DNA of 64,000 nt from Kitasatospora phosalacinea (GCF_030268885.1 NZ_BSSA01000001.1:1-64000), one strand, 5' to 3'. Counted from the stretch's first letter, positions 41,844 to 50,476 are shown. Notes: generated by a model not told the origin, from the sequence alone. Made by a program: numbers and translations.

Positions 41844-42599
41844 TCAGCCCAGCGGCTTCGGCGGGGCGGCCGCGCGGGCGTCGTACGCGGCGCGGGCGGC
41901 GTGCACCGACGGGGCGTGCCGCACCGACCAGGCGCCGATCGCGGCTGTCAACCGGCCTGCCTCCAGGCCCAGTTCGGTCAGCGCGTACTCGACGCTCGGC
42001 GGCACGGTCGGGTAGACGGTGCGGCGGACCAGGCCGTCGCGCTCCAGGGCGCGCAGCGTCCGGGCCAGCATCTTCTGGGTGATGCCGTCCAGCAGGCGCC
42101 GCAACTCGTTGAAGCGCAGCGGCCGTTCGGAGCGGCGCAGCGCCGCCAGGGCGTACAGCACCCACTTGTCGGCCAGCAGCTCGACGACGGTCCGCGAGGG
42201 GCAGTCCCGGCGGTAGGTGGCGGGCCAGTCCACGGCCTGCGGCTGCTCCTCGGGCGCGCCCCCCGCCGGGGGGACGGGCCCCCAGCGCAGCCGCCACGGC
42301 CTGGCCCGGCCGCCGCCCCGGCCGCCCCGGGGGGCCTCCTCCACCAGGCCGTGCTCGGCGAGGCGGCGCAGGTGGAAGGAGCACAGCCCGGAACTGAGCC
42401 CGAGCCGGGCGGCGGCCTCGGTCGCGGTGAGGGTGCCGGTCTCGGCCAGCAGGTCCAGCAGGGCGAGACGGACGGGGTGCTCCGGCAGGGTGCGGGCGGC
42501 CTCCCCGTCCCCAGTCCCCGCCCCGCTCCCGGTCCTGCTCTCGGTCCCGGTCCCGCTCTCGATCTCGATCTCGGTCTCTTCGGTCACCTCACCGAGCAT
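41844..42599 (-). CDS. Double winged-helix regulator: ArsR-like plus HxlR domain
   Basis: 251 aa; ATG 42599. Residues 1-35 are low-complexity acidic/Gly/Thr (from short DNA repeats). Residues 38-100 form an ArsR/HTH_20-type winged helix (HPVRLALLDLLAETGTLTATEAAARLGLSSGLCSFHLRRLAEHGLV). Residues 130-230 form a complete HxlR domain (ADKWVLYALAALRRSERPLRFNELRRLLDGITQKMLARTLRALERDGLVRR). Such a fusion is uncommon. HxlR proteins typically sense reactive electrophiles and control nearby oxidoreductases; the quinone-oxidoreductase-like gene at 43446 is a candidate target. Divergent from peptide deformylase. Confidence 0.85.
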   Translation of the reverse strand: MLGEVTEETEIEIESGTGTESRTGSGAGTGDGEAARTLPEHPVRLALLDLLAETGTLTATEAAARLGLSSGLCSFHLRRLAEHGLVEEAPRGGRGGGRARPWRLRWGPVPPAGGAPEEQPQAVDWPATYRRDCPSRTVVELLADKWVLYALAALRRSERPLRFNELRRLLDGITQKMLARTLRALERDGLVRRTVYPTVPPSVEYALTELGLEAGRLTAAIGAWSVRHAPSVHAARAAYDARAAAPPKPLG

Positions 42600-42665
42600 G
42601 CTACTTTGCAAAGCCGATGACAAGCCGTCAGTCACCCCTCCCACCATCGAAAGGCGGCCCGCGCC

Positions 42666-43313
42666 ATGGCCGACACCCCGTCCGACCGCCGGGTCCGCGT
42701 CCAGGGCGAGCCCGTCGACGCGTTCCCGCTGCTGGCCCCCGCGACCGAGCGCGGCGCGGTGCGCCGGATCACCGTCGTCGGGGAGGAGGTCCTGCACCGC
42801 CCCTGCCGCCCCGTCACCGCCTTCGGCACCCCCGAACTCGCCCGGCTGATCGACGACATGTTCGCCACCAACCACGTCGCCGAGGGCGCGGGCCTGGCCG
42901 CCAACCAGGTCGGCGTCGACCTGCGGCTGTTCATCTGGGACATCACCGACGACTGGGGCGTGCGCCACGTCGGCCACATCGCCAACCCCGTCCTGGACGA
43001 GACCCCCGCCGCCGGGCGCCGCCTGCTGGAGGAACCGGAGGGCTGCCTCTCCGTCCCCGGCCCCTACCGCCCGCTCGCCCGTCCCGACCACGCCGTCGTC
43101 CGCGGCCGGGACCAGCACGGCAACCCCCTCGTCATCGAGGGCCGCGGCTACTTCGCCCGCTGCCTCCAGCACGAGAGCGACCACCTGGACGGCCGCCTCT
43201 ACCTGGACCGCCTCGCCGCCCGCGCCCGCAGGTCCGCCCTGCGCGAGATGGCCGACCGCCAGCAGGAGGTCCTCACCCGCCGCGCCGCCAACGCCGCCCG
43301 CCTCGGCAAGTAG
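42666..43313 (+). CDS. def: Peptide deformylase
   Basis: 215 aa; ATG 42666. All three family motifs are present: GAGLAANQVG (about 78), EGCLSVPG with the metal-binding Cys (about 123) and QHESDHLDG with the HExxH metal site (about 165). It removes the formyl group from nascent proteins. The N-terminal 35 residues precede the usual start of the fold. It sits 66 bases from the divergent regulator gene, an unusual place for a housekeeping def, so it may be an extra copy. Confidence 0.92.
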   Translation: MADTPSDRRVRVQGEPVDAFPLLAPATERGAVRRITVVGEEVLHRPCRPVTAFGTPELARLIDDMFATNHVAEGAGLAANQVGVDLRLFIWDITDDWGVRHVGHIANPVLDETPAAGRRLLEEPEGCLSVPGPYRPLARPDHAVVRGRDQHGNPLVIEGRGYFARCLQHESDHLDGRLYLDRLAARARRSALREMADRQQEVLTRRAANAARLGK

Positions 43314-43339
43314 CGCCCCGACGGAGGGTGGTTTCTCCC

Positions 43340-43383
43340 AGGTACCTAGGTGTCGGTCAGGTGCCTACTTCACAGGGGGTACC
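43340..43383. promoter_or_regulatory. Repeated AGGTRCCTA operator-like boxes before the oxidoreductase gene
   Basis: AGGTACCTA at 43340-43348 and AGGTGCCTA at 43359-43367, 19 bases apart centre to centre (two helical turns), plus GGTACC at 43378-43383. Placed 60-100 bases before the oxidoreductase start. Spacing suits a winged-helix dimer such as the HxlR-type regulator nearby. Confidence 0.45.
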
Positions 43384-43445
43384 GCTGCGGCCCAGGATGG
43401 GGACGCGGCCGGTCGGCCGCCGGGAGGACGAGGGGGAGGAGCGGC

Positions 43446-44402
43446 ATGGGCGCCCGGATGCGTGCGGTGAGCCAGCGGGGGTACGGCGGTCCGGAGGTCC
43501 TGGAGGTGGTGGAGGTCGAGCGGCCGGAGCCCGGGCCCGGGGAGGTGCTGGTGCGGGTCCTGGCGGCGGGGGTGAACCCGGCGGACCGGAAGATCCGCTC
43601 GGGGGAGGTGGCCCGGTTCGGCACCCCGCCGTTCGCGGAGCGGTTCACCGTCGGCATCGACCTGTGCGGCACGGTGGTGGCGCTCGGCCCCGGCGCCGAC
43701 CGGTTCCGGCCCGGCGAGCGGGTGTACGGCTGCGCGTTCCCGCCGCGCGGCGCTTACGCCGAGTACGCGGTGGTCGCCCAGTCGGCGCTGGCCGCCGCCC
43801 CGGCCGGGACGGATGCGGCGGGCGCGGCGGCGCTGCCGGTCTCGGCGCTCACCGCCTGGCAGGCGCTGGTGCGGGTGGCGGAGGTCCGGGCCGGGCAGCG
43901 GGTGCTGGTGCACGCGGCGGCGGGCGGCGTCGGCCACCTCGCGGTGCAGGTCGCCAAGGCCCGCGGCGCCCACGTGCTGGGCACCGCCCGGGCCGCCAAG
44001 CACGCCTTCCTGCGCGGGTTGGGCGTCGACGAGCCGATCGACTACACCGCGGACGACTTCACGGCGCTCGCCCGCGGCGTCGACGTCGTCCTCGACCCGG
44101 TCGCGGGCGACTACGGCCCCCGCTCGCTGGAGGTCCTCGCCCCCGGCGGCATCCTGGTCGACGTGCGCGGCACCGGCCCCGACCGCACCGCAGTCCGCGC
44201 CCTGGCGCGGCAACGCGGTCTGCGCTACGCCGAGTTCGGGTTCACCCCGTCCGGCGCCGACCTGGCGCGGATCGCGGCCCTGGTGGAGCGCGGCAGCCTG
44301 CGGGCCGCCGTCGACCGGGTCCTGCCGCTGGCGGACGCGGCCGGGGCGCACGCCCTGGGCGAGGCGAACCGGGCGACGGGCAAGCTCGTCCTGACCCCCT
44401 GA
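43446..44402 (+). CDS. Zinc-independent quinone oxidoreductase / MDR-family reductase
   Basis: 318 aa; ATG 43446 behind GGAGGAG (ATG 43458 also possible). Medium-chain dehydrogenase fold without catalytic zinc residues: MRAVSQRGYGGPEVLEVVEV, AAGVNPADRKIRSG, and the NADPH site VLVHAAAGGVGHLAVQVAKARGAHVLGTA (about 165). It reduces quinones or reactive carbonyls using NADPH. Possible HxlR-type operator boxes lie upstream. Confidence 0.9.
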   Translation: MGARMRAVSQRGYGGPEVLEVVEVERPEPGPGEVLVRVLAAGVNPADRKIRSGEVARFGTPPFAERFTVGIDLCGTVVALGPGADRFRPGERVYGCAFPPRGAYAEYAVVAQSALAAAPAGTDAAGAAALPVSALTAWQALVRVAEVRAGQRVLVHAAAGGVGHLAVQVAKARGAHVLGTARAAKHAFLRGLGVDEPIDYTADDFTALARGVDVVLDPVAGDYGPRSLEVLAPGGILVDVRGTGPDRTAVRALARQRGLRYAEFGFTPSGADLARIAALVERGSLRAAVDRVLPLADAAGAHALGEANRATGKLVLTP

Positions 44403-44430
44403 CCCCCTGACCCCCTGACCCCCTGACCCC
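44394..44430. repeat. 8-bp tandem repeat carrying the stop codon
   Basis: Five copies of the unit TGACCCCC, the first supplying the TGA stop of the oxidoreductase gene. Since 8 is not a multiple of 3, stops appear in every frame. Confidence 0.8.
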
Positions 44431-44462
44431 GCGTTCCGGACCGGGGCCTCCCGGGAACGGGA

Positions 44463-45479
44463 TCACCGGGGAGCGCGGCGGTCCGGGGCCCCGTCCCCGA
44501 GGCGGTACAGCGCCTGCATGGCCTCGCGCTCGATGCGCGCGAGCTCGTCGAGGACCGCGCCGGCCCTGGCGAGGAACTGCGCGTCGCCCGATTCGCCGGC
44601 CTGCCTGATCAGTGCCGCGGCCTCCGTCCACAGGGGCGCGGCCTCGGCGTACAGCGCGTGGCCGGTGCGCAGGTGGCGGCTGTCGACCAGGTCGGTGCAC
44701 TCGGCGAGGAAGTCGCGGTAGAGGTTGCGGAACAGGGCACCGCCGGTGCCGCCCTTCTCCATCAGCAGGGCGACCCGGGGCAGGTCCCGCCGGGGGTCGT
44801 CGGTGCGCCGGAGCCAGCCGCGCACCAGCGTGCCGGCCTTCGCGACGCCGCGGTGGCCCAGGTTGGAGATCGGCGGGTGGAGGAAGGCCTCGGCGCAGGC
44901 GGTGACGGCGGGGACGACGCGTTCGTGCAGGGCGGGCGGGTCGTCCGGGACGGTGAGGGTGAAGGACCGGTGCCTGGCGGTCATCGGGCCGCGGGCGGCC
45001 CGGGCCCGGGCGAGGCCGGTCAGGCTGGTGGAGACGGCCCCGCCCTGCTGGTCGGTGTCCACCAGGTGGGCCCGGTGGTCGTCGTAGCCGTACAGGGCGA
45101 CGACGTGCCCGCCGAAGTGGACCTTCGTGCCGAAGTAGTCCAGGTGGTAGCTGTCGAGCTGGAGCCCGACGGGACGGCCCGCGTCGACGGCGCCCGCCAC
45201 GTCGTCCCACGCCTTGCGCGGGGAGGTGGTCTCCCGGACCAGGAGGTCCAGCCCGAGCGTGGCGGCCAGGTTCCTGGTCAGCTCGAAGGGCTTCACCCGT
45301 CCTCCGAGGAAGGGGAAGTCCAGGTTCCTGCCGTCCCAGTAGACGAAGGACAGGCCGGAGCCGAGCCCGAACAGCATGGGCTCGGACAGGTCGAGCCCCT
45401 GGTGCCGCAGCAGCACCCCCAGGGTCGTCGTCTCGCAGTGCCGGCCTCCGCGGGTGTCCACGCCCGTCACCGTGGTCAT
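44463..45479 (-). CDS. BtrH N-terminal-domain protein (BtrH_N / DUF4872)
   Basis: 338 aa; ATG 45479 overlaps the MerR gene end (ATGA). The N-terminal 130 residues match the BtrH_N papain-like/acyltransferase-like fold, with GGRHCETTTLGVLLRHQG (Cys near 15), GLGSGLSFVYW and HFGGHVVALYGYDD (His near 128). The C-terminal part is helical (DUF4872-like). In butirosin biosynthesis BtrH transfers an acyl side chain from a carrier protein. Here no carrier or pathway gene is near, so the substrate is unknown. Co-transcribed with a MerR regulator. Confidence 0.8.
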   Translation of the reverse strand: MTTVTGVDTRGGRHCETTTLGVLLRHQGLDLSEPMLFGLGSGLSFVYWDGRNLDFPFLGGRVKPFELTRNLAATLGLDLLVRETTSPRKAWDDVAGAVDAGRPVGLQLDSYHLDYFGTKVHFGGHVVALYGYDDHRAHLVDTDQQGGAVSTSLTGLARARAARGPMTARHRSFTLTVPDDPPALHERVVPAVTACAEAFLHPPISNLGHRGVAKAGTLVRGWLRRTDDPRRDLPRVALLMEKGGTGGALFRNLYRDFLAECTDLVDSRHLRTGHALYAEAAPLWTEAAALIRQAGESGDAQFLARAGAVLDELARIEREAMQALYRLGDGAPDRRAPR

Positions 45480-46288
45480 GCCGCATCCTCCTGTTCCCGG
45501 ACGAGGACGACCAGCCGGGTGGCCAGTTCCTCCGGCGGTGCTTCGGCCGGGCCGACGAGGTACGCCTCGCGCACCGGTGCCCGCGGGTGCAGTCCGCGCT
45601 CGTGGACGGCGGCGAAGAGCGCGTTGTAGGCCAGCGGGAGCTGCTCGTAGGGCCCGGTGTGCACGGTCTCGGCGACGAGCCCGCCGGGCAGCACCTCGAG
45701 CTCCAGGCCGGGCACGCCGTCCCCCTGCGGGAGTTGCGCCCCGACGGCGATCTCCGTCCGCTCCTCCAGGTCCAGCGGGTACAGCCCCCACAGCGGCGGC
45801 TGCCACGCGGTGCCCGCCCGGCCGAGCGCGGGCAGCAGCCGGCCCGCGCACTGCGCGACCCCGGCGCCGATCCCCGCCGGGGCGCAGACCGTGCGCACCA
45901 CCGCCAGCCGTCGCTCCGGCTCCCTGCCCAGCGTCACCTCGTAGCCGGGCAGGCCGCCCGCGGCCAGCCGCTCCAGCATCTCCATCCGGGCCCGGTCCCG
46001 GCTGATCCGCTCGGCCAGCCGGTCCCGTTCGGCGCGCAGGATGCCCGCCCGGTGCTCGGGTCCGGCGGCCAGCGCCCGGCCGATCACGGCCAGCGGGAGG
46101 TCCATCACGCGCAGCAGGGCGATGGTCAGGGCGTCGCGCGCCTGCCCGGGTGCGTAGTAGCGGTAGCCGGAGCGGGCGTCCACGCGGACGGGGGCCAGCA
46201 GTCCCAGGTCGTCGTAGTGCCGCAGCTGCTTCACGCTGAGGCGGCACAGGCGGGCGAAGCGCCCGATGGTGAGGAGTTCGTCGTGCAC
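45476..46288 (-). CDS. MerR-family regulator with GyrI-like effector domain
   Basis: 270 aa; GTG 46288. N-terminal winged helix LTIGRFARLCRLSVKQLRHYDDLGLLAPVRVD followed by SGYRYYAPGQ, a coiled-coil linker (90-115) and a C-terminal GyrI/BmrR-type ligand-binding domain. A perfect palindrome lies 11 bases upstream of the start, where a MerR dimer would distort the promoter. It should activate its own operon with BtrH in response to a small ligand. Confidence 0.88.
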   Translation of the reverse strand: MHDELLTIGRFARLCRLSVKQLRHYDDLGLLAPVRVDARSGYRYYAPGQARDALTIALLRVMDLPLAVIGRALAAGPEHRAGILRAERDRLAERISRDRARMEMLERLAAGGLPGYEVTLGREPERRLAVVRTVCAPAGIGAGVAQCAGRLLPALGRAGTAWQPPLWGLYPLDLEERTEIAVGAQLPQGDGVPGLELEVLPGGLVAETVHTGPYEQLPLAYNALFAAVHERGLHPRAPVREAYLVGPAEAPPEELATRLVVLVREQEDAA

Positions 46289-46298
46289 GCCACCATGC

Positions 46299-46325
46299 TG
46301 GACCCTCCCACGGTGGGAGGGTCCA
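46299..46325. promoter_or_regulatory. Perfect palindromic MerR-type operator
   Basis: Half-site TGGACCCTCCCA (46299-46310) and its exact complement (46314-46325), separated by CGG. The inner ACCCTCCC/GGGAGGGT halves are the classic MerR drug-sensor operator sequence. Directly upstream of the MerR start. Confidence 0.85.
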
Positions 46326-46370
46326 GCGCCGGCCGGTCCCCGCGGGGCGCTCCCGTTCGGGCCCGACGGG

Positions 46371-47345
46371 TCAGGCCAGTCCGCGCAGTTTGTCGGGGTT
46401 GGAGACCGCGTGGATGCCGCGGACCAGGTCGCCCTCCGGCGCCAGGTCCAGGACGAGGACCGCGAACGGGCGTCCGAAGGCGGAGAGGGCGGCGGCGGGG
46501 GCGCCGTTGACGCTGCGCCAGGTCACCTCCAGGCCGCGGCCGCCGGACTTCCCGGCCAGGGCGGCGAGCAGGCGGGCGACCTGGGCGCGGCCGGTGAGCG
46601 GGCGCCGTCCGCCGGGGGCCTTGCCGCCGCCGTCGCCGATCAGGGTGACGTCCGGGGCGAGCAGTTCCAGCAGGGCCTTCAGGTCGCCGCCGAGGGCCGC
46701 GGCGAGGAAGCGCTCGGTGACCCGGCGCCGCACGGCGGGTGCGGCCTCGTAGCGGGGACGGCGCTCCTGGACGTGGGCGCGGGCCCGCTTGACCAACTGC
46801 CGCACCGCCGCCGGGCTGCGGCCCAGCACCGCGGCGACCTCGGCCCCGCTGTACCCGAACACCTCGTGCAGCACGAACGCGGTGCGCTCCAGCGGCGACA
46901 GCGTCTCCAGCACCACCAGCAGCGCCAGCGACACCGACTCGGCGCGCTCGGCGGCCAGCGCGACGTCGCCCGCCGCGCCGTCCGCACCGTCCGCGCCGAG
47001 CAGCGGTCCCACCAGCGGCTCCGGCAGCCACGGGCCGACGTACGTCTCGCGCCGCCGACCGGCCGCGGCCTGCTGGGCGAGGGCCCGGTTCACCGCGATC
47101 CGCACCAGGTACGCCTTGGGGTGCTCGATCCCGGGGGCGGACGGGTCGGTGGCGCGGGCGTTCCAGGCCAGCCAGGTGTCCTGCAGGACGTCCTCGGTGT
47201 CGGCGACGCTGCCCAGCAGGTTGTAGACGAGGGAGAACAGCAGCTCCCGGTGGACCGCGTACTCCCGGGTGGCCCGTTCCCCCGCCGCCTCCGTCCCCGC
47301 CCCCGCCGCTCCCGCGGTCCCGGCCGCCCCCGTCGCCCGCTCCAT
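46371..47345 (-). CDS. ECF41-group RNA polymerase sigma factor
   Basis: 324 aa; ATG 47345. Sigma region 2 (LLFSLVYNLLGSVADTEDVLQDTWLAW) and region 4 (LERTAFVLHEVFGYSGAEVAAVLGRSPAAVRQLVKRAR) are followed by a SnoaL-like C-terminal domain. The ECF41 hallmarks DGGGK (about 245) and NPDKL (last residues) are both present; in this group the C-terminal domain replaces an anti-sigma factor and modulates activity. The usual neighbouring COE-type oxidoreductase gene is not seen on either side. Confidence 0.9.
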   Translation of the reverse strand: MERATGAAGTAGAAGAGTEAAGERATREYAVHRELLFSLVYNLLGSVADTEDVLQDTWLAWNARATDPSAPGIEHPKAYLVRIAVNRALAQQAAAGRRRETYVGPWLPEPLVGPLLGADGADGAAGDVALAAERAESVSLALLVVLETLSPLERTAFVLHEVFGYSGAEVAAVLGRSPAAVRQLVKRARAHVQERRPRYEAAPAVRRRVTERFLAAALGGDLKALLELLAPDVTLIGDGGGKAPGGRRPLTGRAQVARLLAALAGKSGGRGLEVTWRSVNGAPAAALSAFGRPFAVLVLDLAPEGDLVRGIHAVSNPDKLRGLA

Positions 47346-47625
47346 GCCCGCTCCCTCGTCCCGTCGCTCCGTCGCTCCGTCGGTCGTGTCCGGAACAGGG
47401 AACCGGACCGGCCCGCGGAACGTGCCGCGACACCGCCCGCTGTGACCCGGCTCACACCCGGGCCCGGGTCCGTCGGGCCGGACCCGAACGGCCGTCCGTG
47501 CACCTCAAGTAGGCTGACCGCGGCCGGAAATGACGGTGCCACGACGAGCCGGGAGCGTCCGGCCCCGTCCGGGCGCCCGCCGAGGGGGCCGGCCGACGGG
47601 GACGGACACGAAGGACAGGCGACAA

Positions 47626-49986
47626 GTGGACAGCGACAACGGCGCCGGCGTTCGACTCGCGGACCGGGCGGAGGGCGGGCCGACGGCCCCCGACGCAACG
47701 CCCGGGAGGACGGGGACGCCCGGGACGGCCGGAACGCCCGGGTGCTGGCAGTACCTGCTGGACGACGGCCTCGACCCCGCCGGACGGATCCCCGTGCACG
47801 CCGTGCGCGGCAGCATCCCGCCCGCCGACCGCACCGGCACCCCCGGCGCCCACCGCCCCAACCCGCGCCACGGCCGCCCGCTGCCCGGGCCCGCCCCCGT
47901 ACCCGCCGACGCCCCCGCCCTCGGCCTGCCGCCGCTCGGCGCCGGACGCCGCCCCGCCGGACGCGCCCTGCTCTCCTGGCTGGAGGACGCCCGCGCGCCC
48001 CGGCTGTGCCGGATCACCGGCTCCTCCGGCAGCGGCCGCACCCACCTGCTGACCTGGCTCGCCGCCGCCTGCCCGCCCGACCACCCGCGCCCCGGCCGCC
48101 GCGTCCACGCGCTGCTGGACGCCGAGGGGCTGACGGTCCGCTCGGCCACCGCCCGGCTCGCCGACCTGCTCGGCCTCACCGCGGGCGAGCCCGCCGACCT
48201 GCTCGAAGCGCTCCAGGACGGCACCCCCCGCACCGTCGTGGTCACCGACCTCGACCGGGCCGGCGGCCCCCGGCTGCCCGACCAGCCCGAACGGCTGGCC
48301 CGCGAGCTCCTCGTCCCGCTGCTGTCCCTCCCCTGGCTGCTGCTGGTCGTCGAGGCCGCCGACGGCCCCGCCGCCGAGGCGCTCACCGCCGCCGCCCCCA
48401 CCGGCGCCGTCCTCGACCTCGACCAGCCGCAGTGGACCGACCCCGCCAAGTACGCCGCCTGGTGCGCGGGACTGCCCGGCCACCCCGTCGACCCGGCCGC
48501 CACCCACCCGAGCCCGGGCCTGGCCCAGCTCGCCGCCCGCACCCCCGGCGCCGCCCCCGACCCGGCCCTGCCGCCCGCCGGGCGCGCCGCCGCGCTCGCC
48601 GGGGCCTGGTGGGCGGCCGTCCCGGACGCCGAACGCGCCGCCCTCACCGCCCTGGCCGGGGCCGAGGGGCCGATCAGCACCGCCCTGTGGGCGACCCTGC
48701 CGGGCGCCGACGCCGCCTCCGTGGCGGCCGCCGCCGCCCTGCTGCCCCCGCCCCCGATCGCCGACCGCTGGCGGCTGCGCCCCCAGCAGCTCGCCGACCT
48801 GGTCGCCGCCGACAGCCCGCCGGTCGACCACGGCGCCATGATGTGGCAGGTCGCGGGCGGCATACCCGTGCGGTCCGACGGCGGCCCCGACCTCGCGGCC
48901 AGCGACCCCGAACGCCTCGCCCTGCTGCTCCGGCACGCCTCCGCGGGTGACCCCGCCAGCCCGATGCTCGGCGAGATCGACCTGCTGCTGCACGCCGAAC
49001 CCGCCGCCGTCACCGCCGCGTTCCAGCTCGCCGAGGACGGCGGACTGCCGCCCACCCCGATCGCCGAAGCCTGGCGCCGGGCCGCCCCCGACCGGGCCGC
49101 CACCGCCCGCCCCGCCGACCGCGCCGCCGTCCTGCACGCCCACCTCACCGGCCGCCACGACGCCGCCGCCGCGCACTGCGCCGAACTCGCCCGGCAGGCC
49201 GACACCCGCTGGCGCGCCGTCTGGCAGCACGTCCCCGCCGACGGCCCCTGCGCCGCCACCGCGGGCCTGGGCCCGGCCGCCGGGCACCTGCTGCTCGTCG
49301 ACGGCGACGGCCTGCACCTGGCCGACCCCGCCACCGGCCGCCTCCTCGACGAGCGGCCCGGCGCACCGGCCGGACCGCTGCACGAACCCCACCCGCGCGC
49401 CCTGACCGCGACCCCGTTCGGCGGCGCCCTGCTGCTGGGCGCCTCCGGTGCGCTGCGCTCGCTCACCGTCCGCGGCGCCGAGGGCGTCCCGGACGGGGCG
49501 CTGGCCGCCCTCGACGCCTGCACCGCCGTCGCCGCGCACGAGGACGTCATGGTGTTCGGCCGCCCCGACGGCCTCACCACCTACAGCGAGGTCTCCACCG
49601 GCACCGCCCACCGGCCCGAACACCCCCTGCACGAGGGCCCGGTCACCGCCCTCGACGTGGCCCCGGCCGACGGCGGCGCCCTGGTCGCCAGCGGCGGCGA
49701 GGACGGCCGGGTGTGGACCTGGATGCCCGGCCGCCCGCCGCTGCCCGCCCCCGTCGACCAGCGCCCCCACCCGGTCACCGCCGTCGCCCTCGGCACCACC
49801 CCCGCCGGGCTGCTGCTCGCCGCGGCCTGGTCCGACGGCCTGCTGCGCCTGCGCCGCTGGGGCGAGCGCCACCACGGCGCCGACCTCCGGCTCGGCGCGG
49901 CCGTCCGGACCCTCGCGGTCACCCCCGACGGCCTGGTGGTCGCCGCCCTGCCCGATTCGGTGCTCGCCCTCACCCTGGTCGGCTGA
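47626..49986 (+). CDS. P-loop NTPase with C-terminal WD40-like propeller
   Basis: 786 aa from GTG 47626 (AAGGA 10 bases upstream); ATG 47530 would add 32 residues. After a Pro/Gly-rich head with WQYLLDDGLDPAGRIPVHAVRG there is an AAA/STAND-type ATPase with Walker A TGSSGSGRTHLL (about 140) and Walker B-like TVVVTDLDRAGG (about 205). The region 400-570 is helical. The last 200 residues contain beta-propeller-like repeats (ALDVAPADGGALVASGGEDGRVWTWMPG is a clear WD40 blade; a second is TAVALGTTPAGLLLAAAWSDGLLRLRRW). Such proteins act as signalling or scaffold switches; conflict-system roles are possible but not shown. Confidence 0.75.
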   Translation: MDSDNGAGVRLADRAEGGPTAPDATPGRTGTPGTAGTPGCWQYLLDDGLDPAGRIPVHAVRGSIPPADRTGTPGAHRPNPRHGRPLPGPAPVPADAPALGLPPLGAGRRPAGRALLSWLEDARAPRLCRITGSSGSGRTHLLTWLAAACPPDHPRPGRRVHALLDAEGLTVRSATARLADLLGLTAGEPADLLEALQDGTPRTVVVTDLDRAGGPRLPDQPERLARELLVPLLSLPWLLLVVEAADGPAAEALTAAAPTGAVLDLDQPQWTDPAKYAAWCAGLPGHPVDPAATHPSPGLAQLAARTPGAAPDPALPPAGRAAALAGAWWAAVPDAERAALTALAGAEGPISTALWATLPGADAASVAAAAALLPPPPIADRWRLRPQQLADLVAADSPPVDHGAMMWQVAGGIPVRSDGGPDLAASDPERLALLLRHASAGDPASPMLGEIDLLLHAEPAAVTAAFQLAEDGGLPPTPIAEAWRRAAPDRAATARPADRAAVLHAHLTGRHDAAAAHCAELARQADTRWRAVWQHVPADGPCAATAGLGPAAGHLLLVDGDGLHLADPATGRLLDERPGAPAGPLHEPHPRALTATPFGGALLLGASGALRSLTVRGAEGVPDGALAALDACTAVAAHEDVMVFGRPDGLTTYSEVSTGTAHRPEHPLHEGPVTALDVAPADGGALVASGGEDGRVWTWMPGRPPLPAPVDQRPHPVTAVALGTTPAGLLLAAAWSDGLLRLRRWGERHHGADLRLGAAVRTLAVTPDGLVVAALPDSVLALTLVG

Positions 49987-50215
49987 TCACCACACCCGTG
50001 TTGAAAGTTGACGCCTGTTCAGCCATCTTCAACCAAAGACCGCACACTTCGCCATTTCCGGTTGGTTCCTGATCGAGTTTGACCAGCGGAAGGACATTCG
50101 GCGTCAACGGAGCCGCCGCTCCTTCCCCTCGACGAATGAAACTCACTGCTGAACCCCCTTCCTGGATCCTCACGTGACACACGTCCGAACAAGTCCGACC
50201 GGAAACGAGGAATCG
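49987..50215. other. Gene-free region with lower GC and a GTTGAA/TTCAAC inverted repeat
   Basis: About 230 bases, markedly lower in GC than flanks. GTTGAA at 50000-50005 faces TTCAAC at 50028-50033. The spacing and size fit an operator, or a terminator for the upstream NTPase gene. The promoter of the next gene probably lies in the second half; I cannot define its boxes. Confidence 0.4.
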
Positions 50216-50473
50216 ATGTCTGAACACCGCGACGGGGTCGACCACGTGGAGAGGGAGTGCGCCGCCCTCGCCGGACTGCCCGCCGCCCAGCGGCTGGCCG
50301 CACTCGAGAAGCTCTGCCACCGCACCGAACGGATCCTCGGCCGCGCCGTCCTGGACACCGCCGCCGAGGTCTACGAGCAGGGTCACGACGCCGCCCTGCA
50401 CCGCTCCCCGTACGCCTACGGGTACCTGCGCCGCAGCCTCGGCTTCCGCGCCGAACACCGAACGGACGGCTGA
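50216..50473 (+). CDS. Small helical hypothetical protein
   Basis: 85 aa; ATG 50216 with GAGG just upstream, preferred over the 99-aa form from 50174. Entirely helical (VERECAALAGLPAAQRLAALEKLCHRTERILGRAVLDTAAEVYEQG), with two cysteines and a C-terminal Tyr/Arg-rich end. No recognisable family. It lies 3 bases before the thioesterase gene, so the two are co-transcribed. Confidence 0.6.
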   Translation: MSEHRDGVDHVERECAALAGLPAAQRLAALEKLCHRTERILGRAVLDTAAEVYEQGHDAALHRSPYAYGYLRRSLGFRAEHRTDG

Positions 50474-50476
50474 CCG

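Noticed and set aside
42666..43313. Chromosomal housekeeping def-fmt locus
   Set aside because: No fmt gene or translation genes are adjacent, so the usual locus is probably elsewhere.
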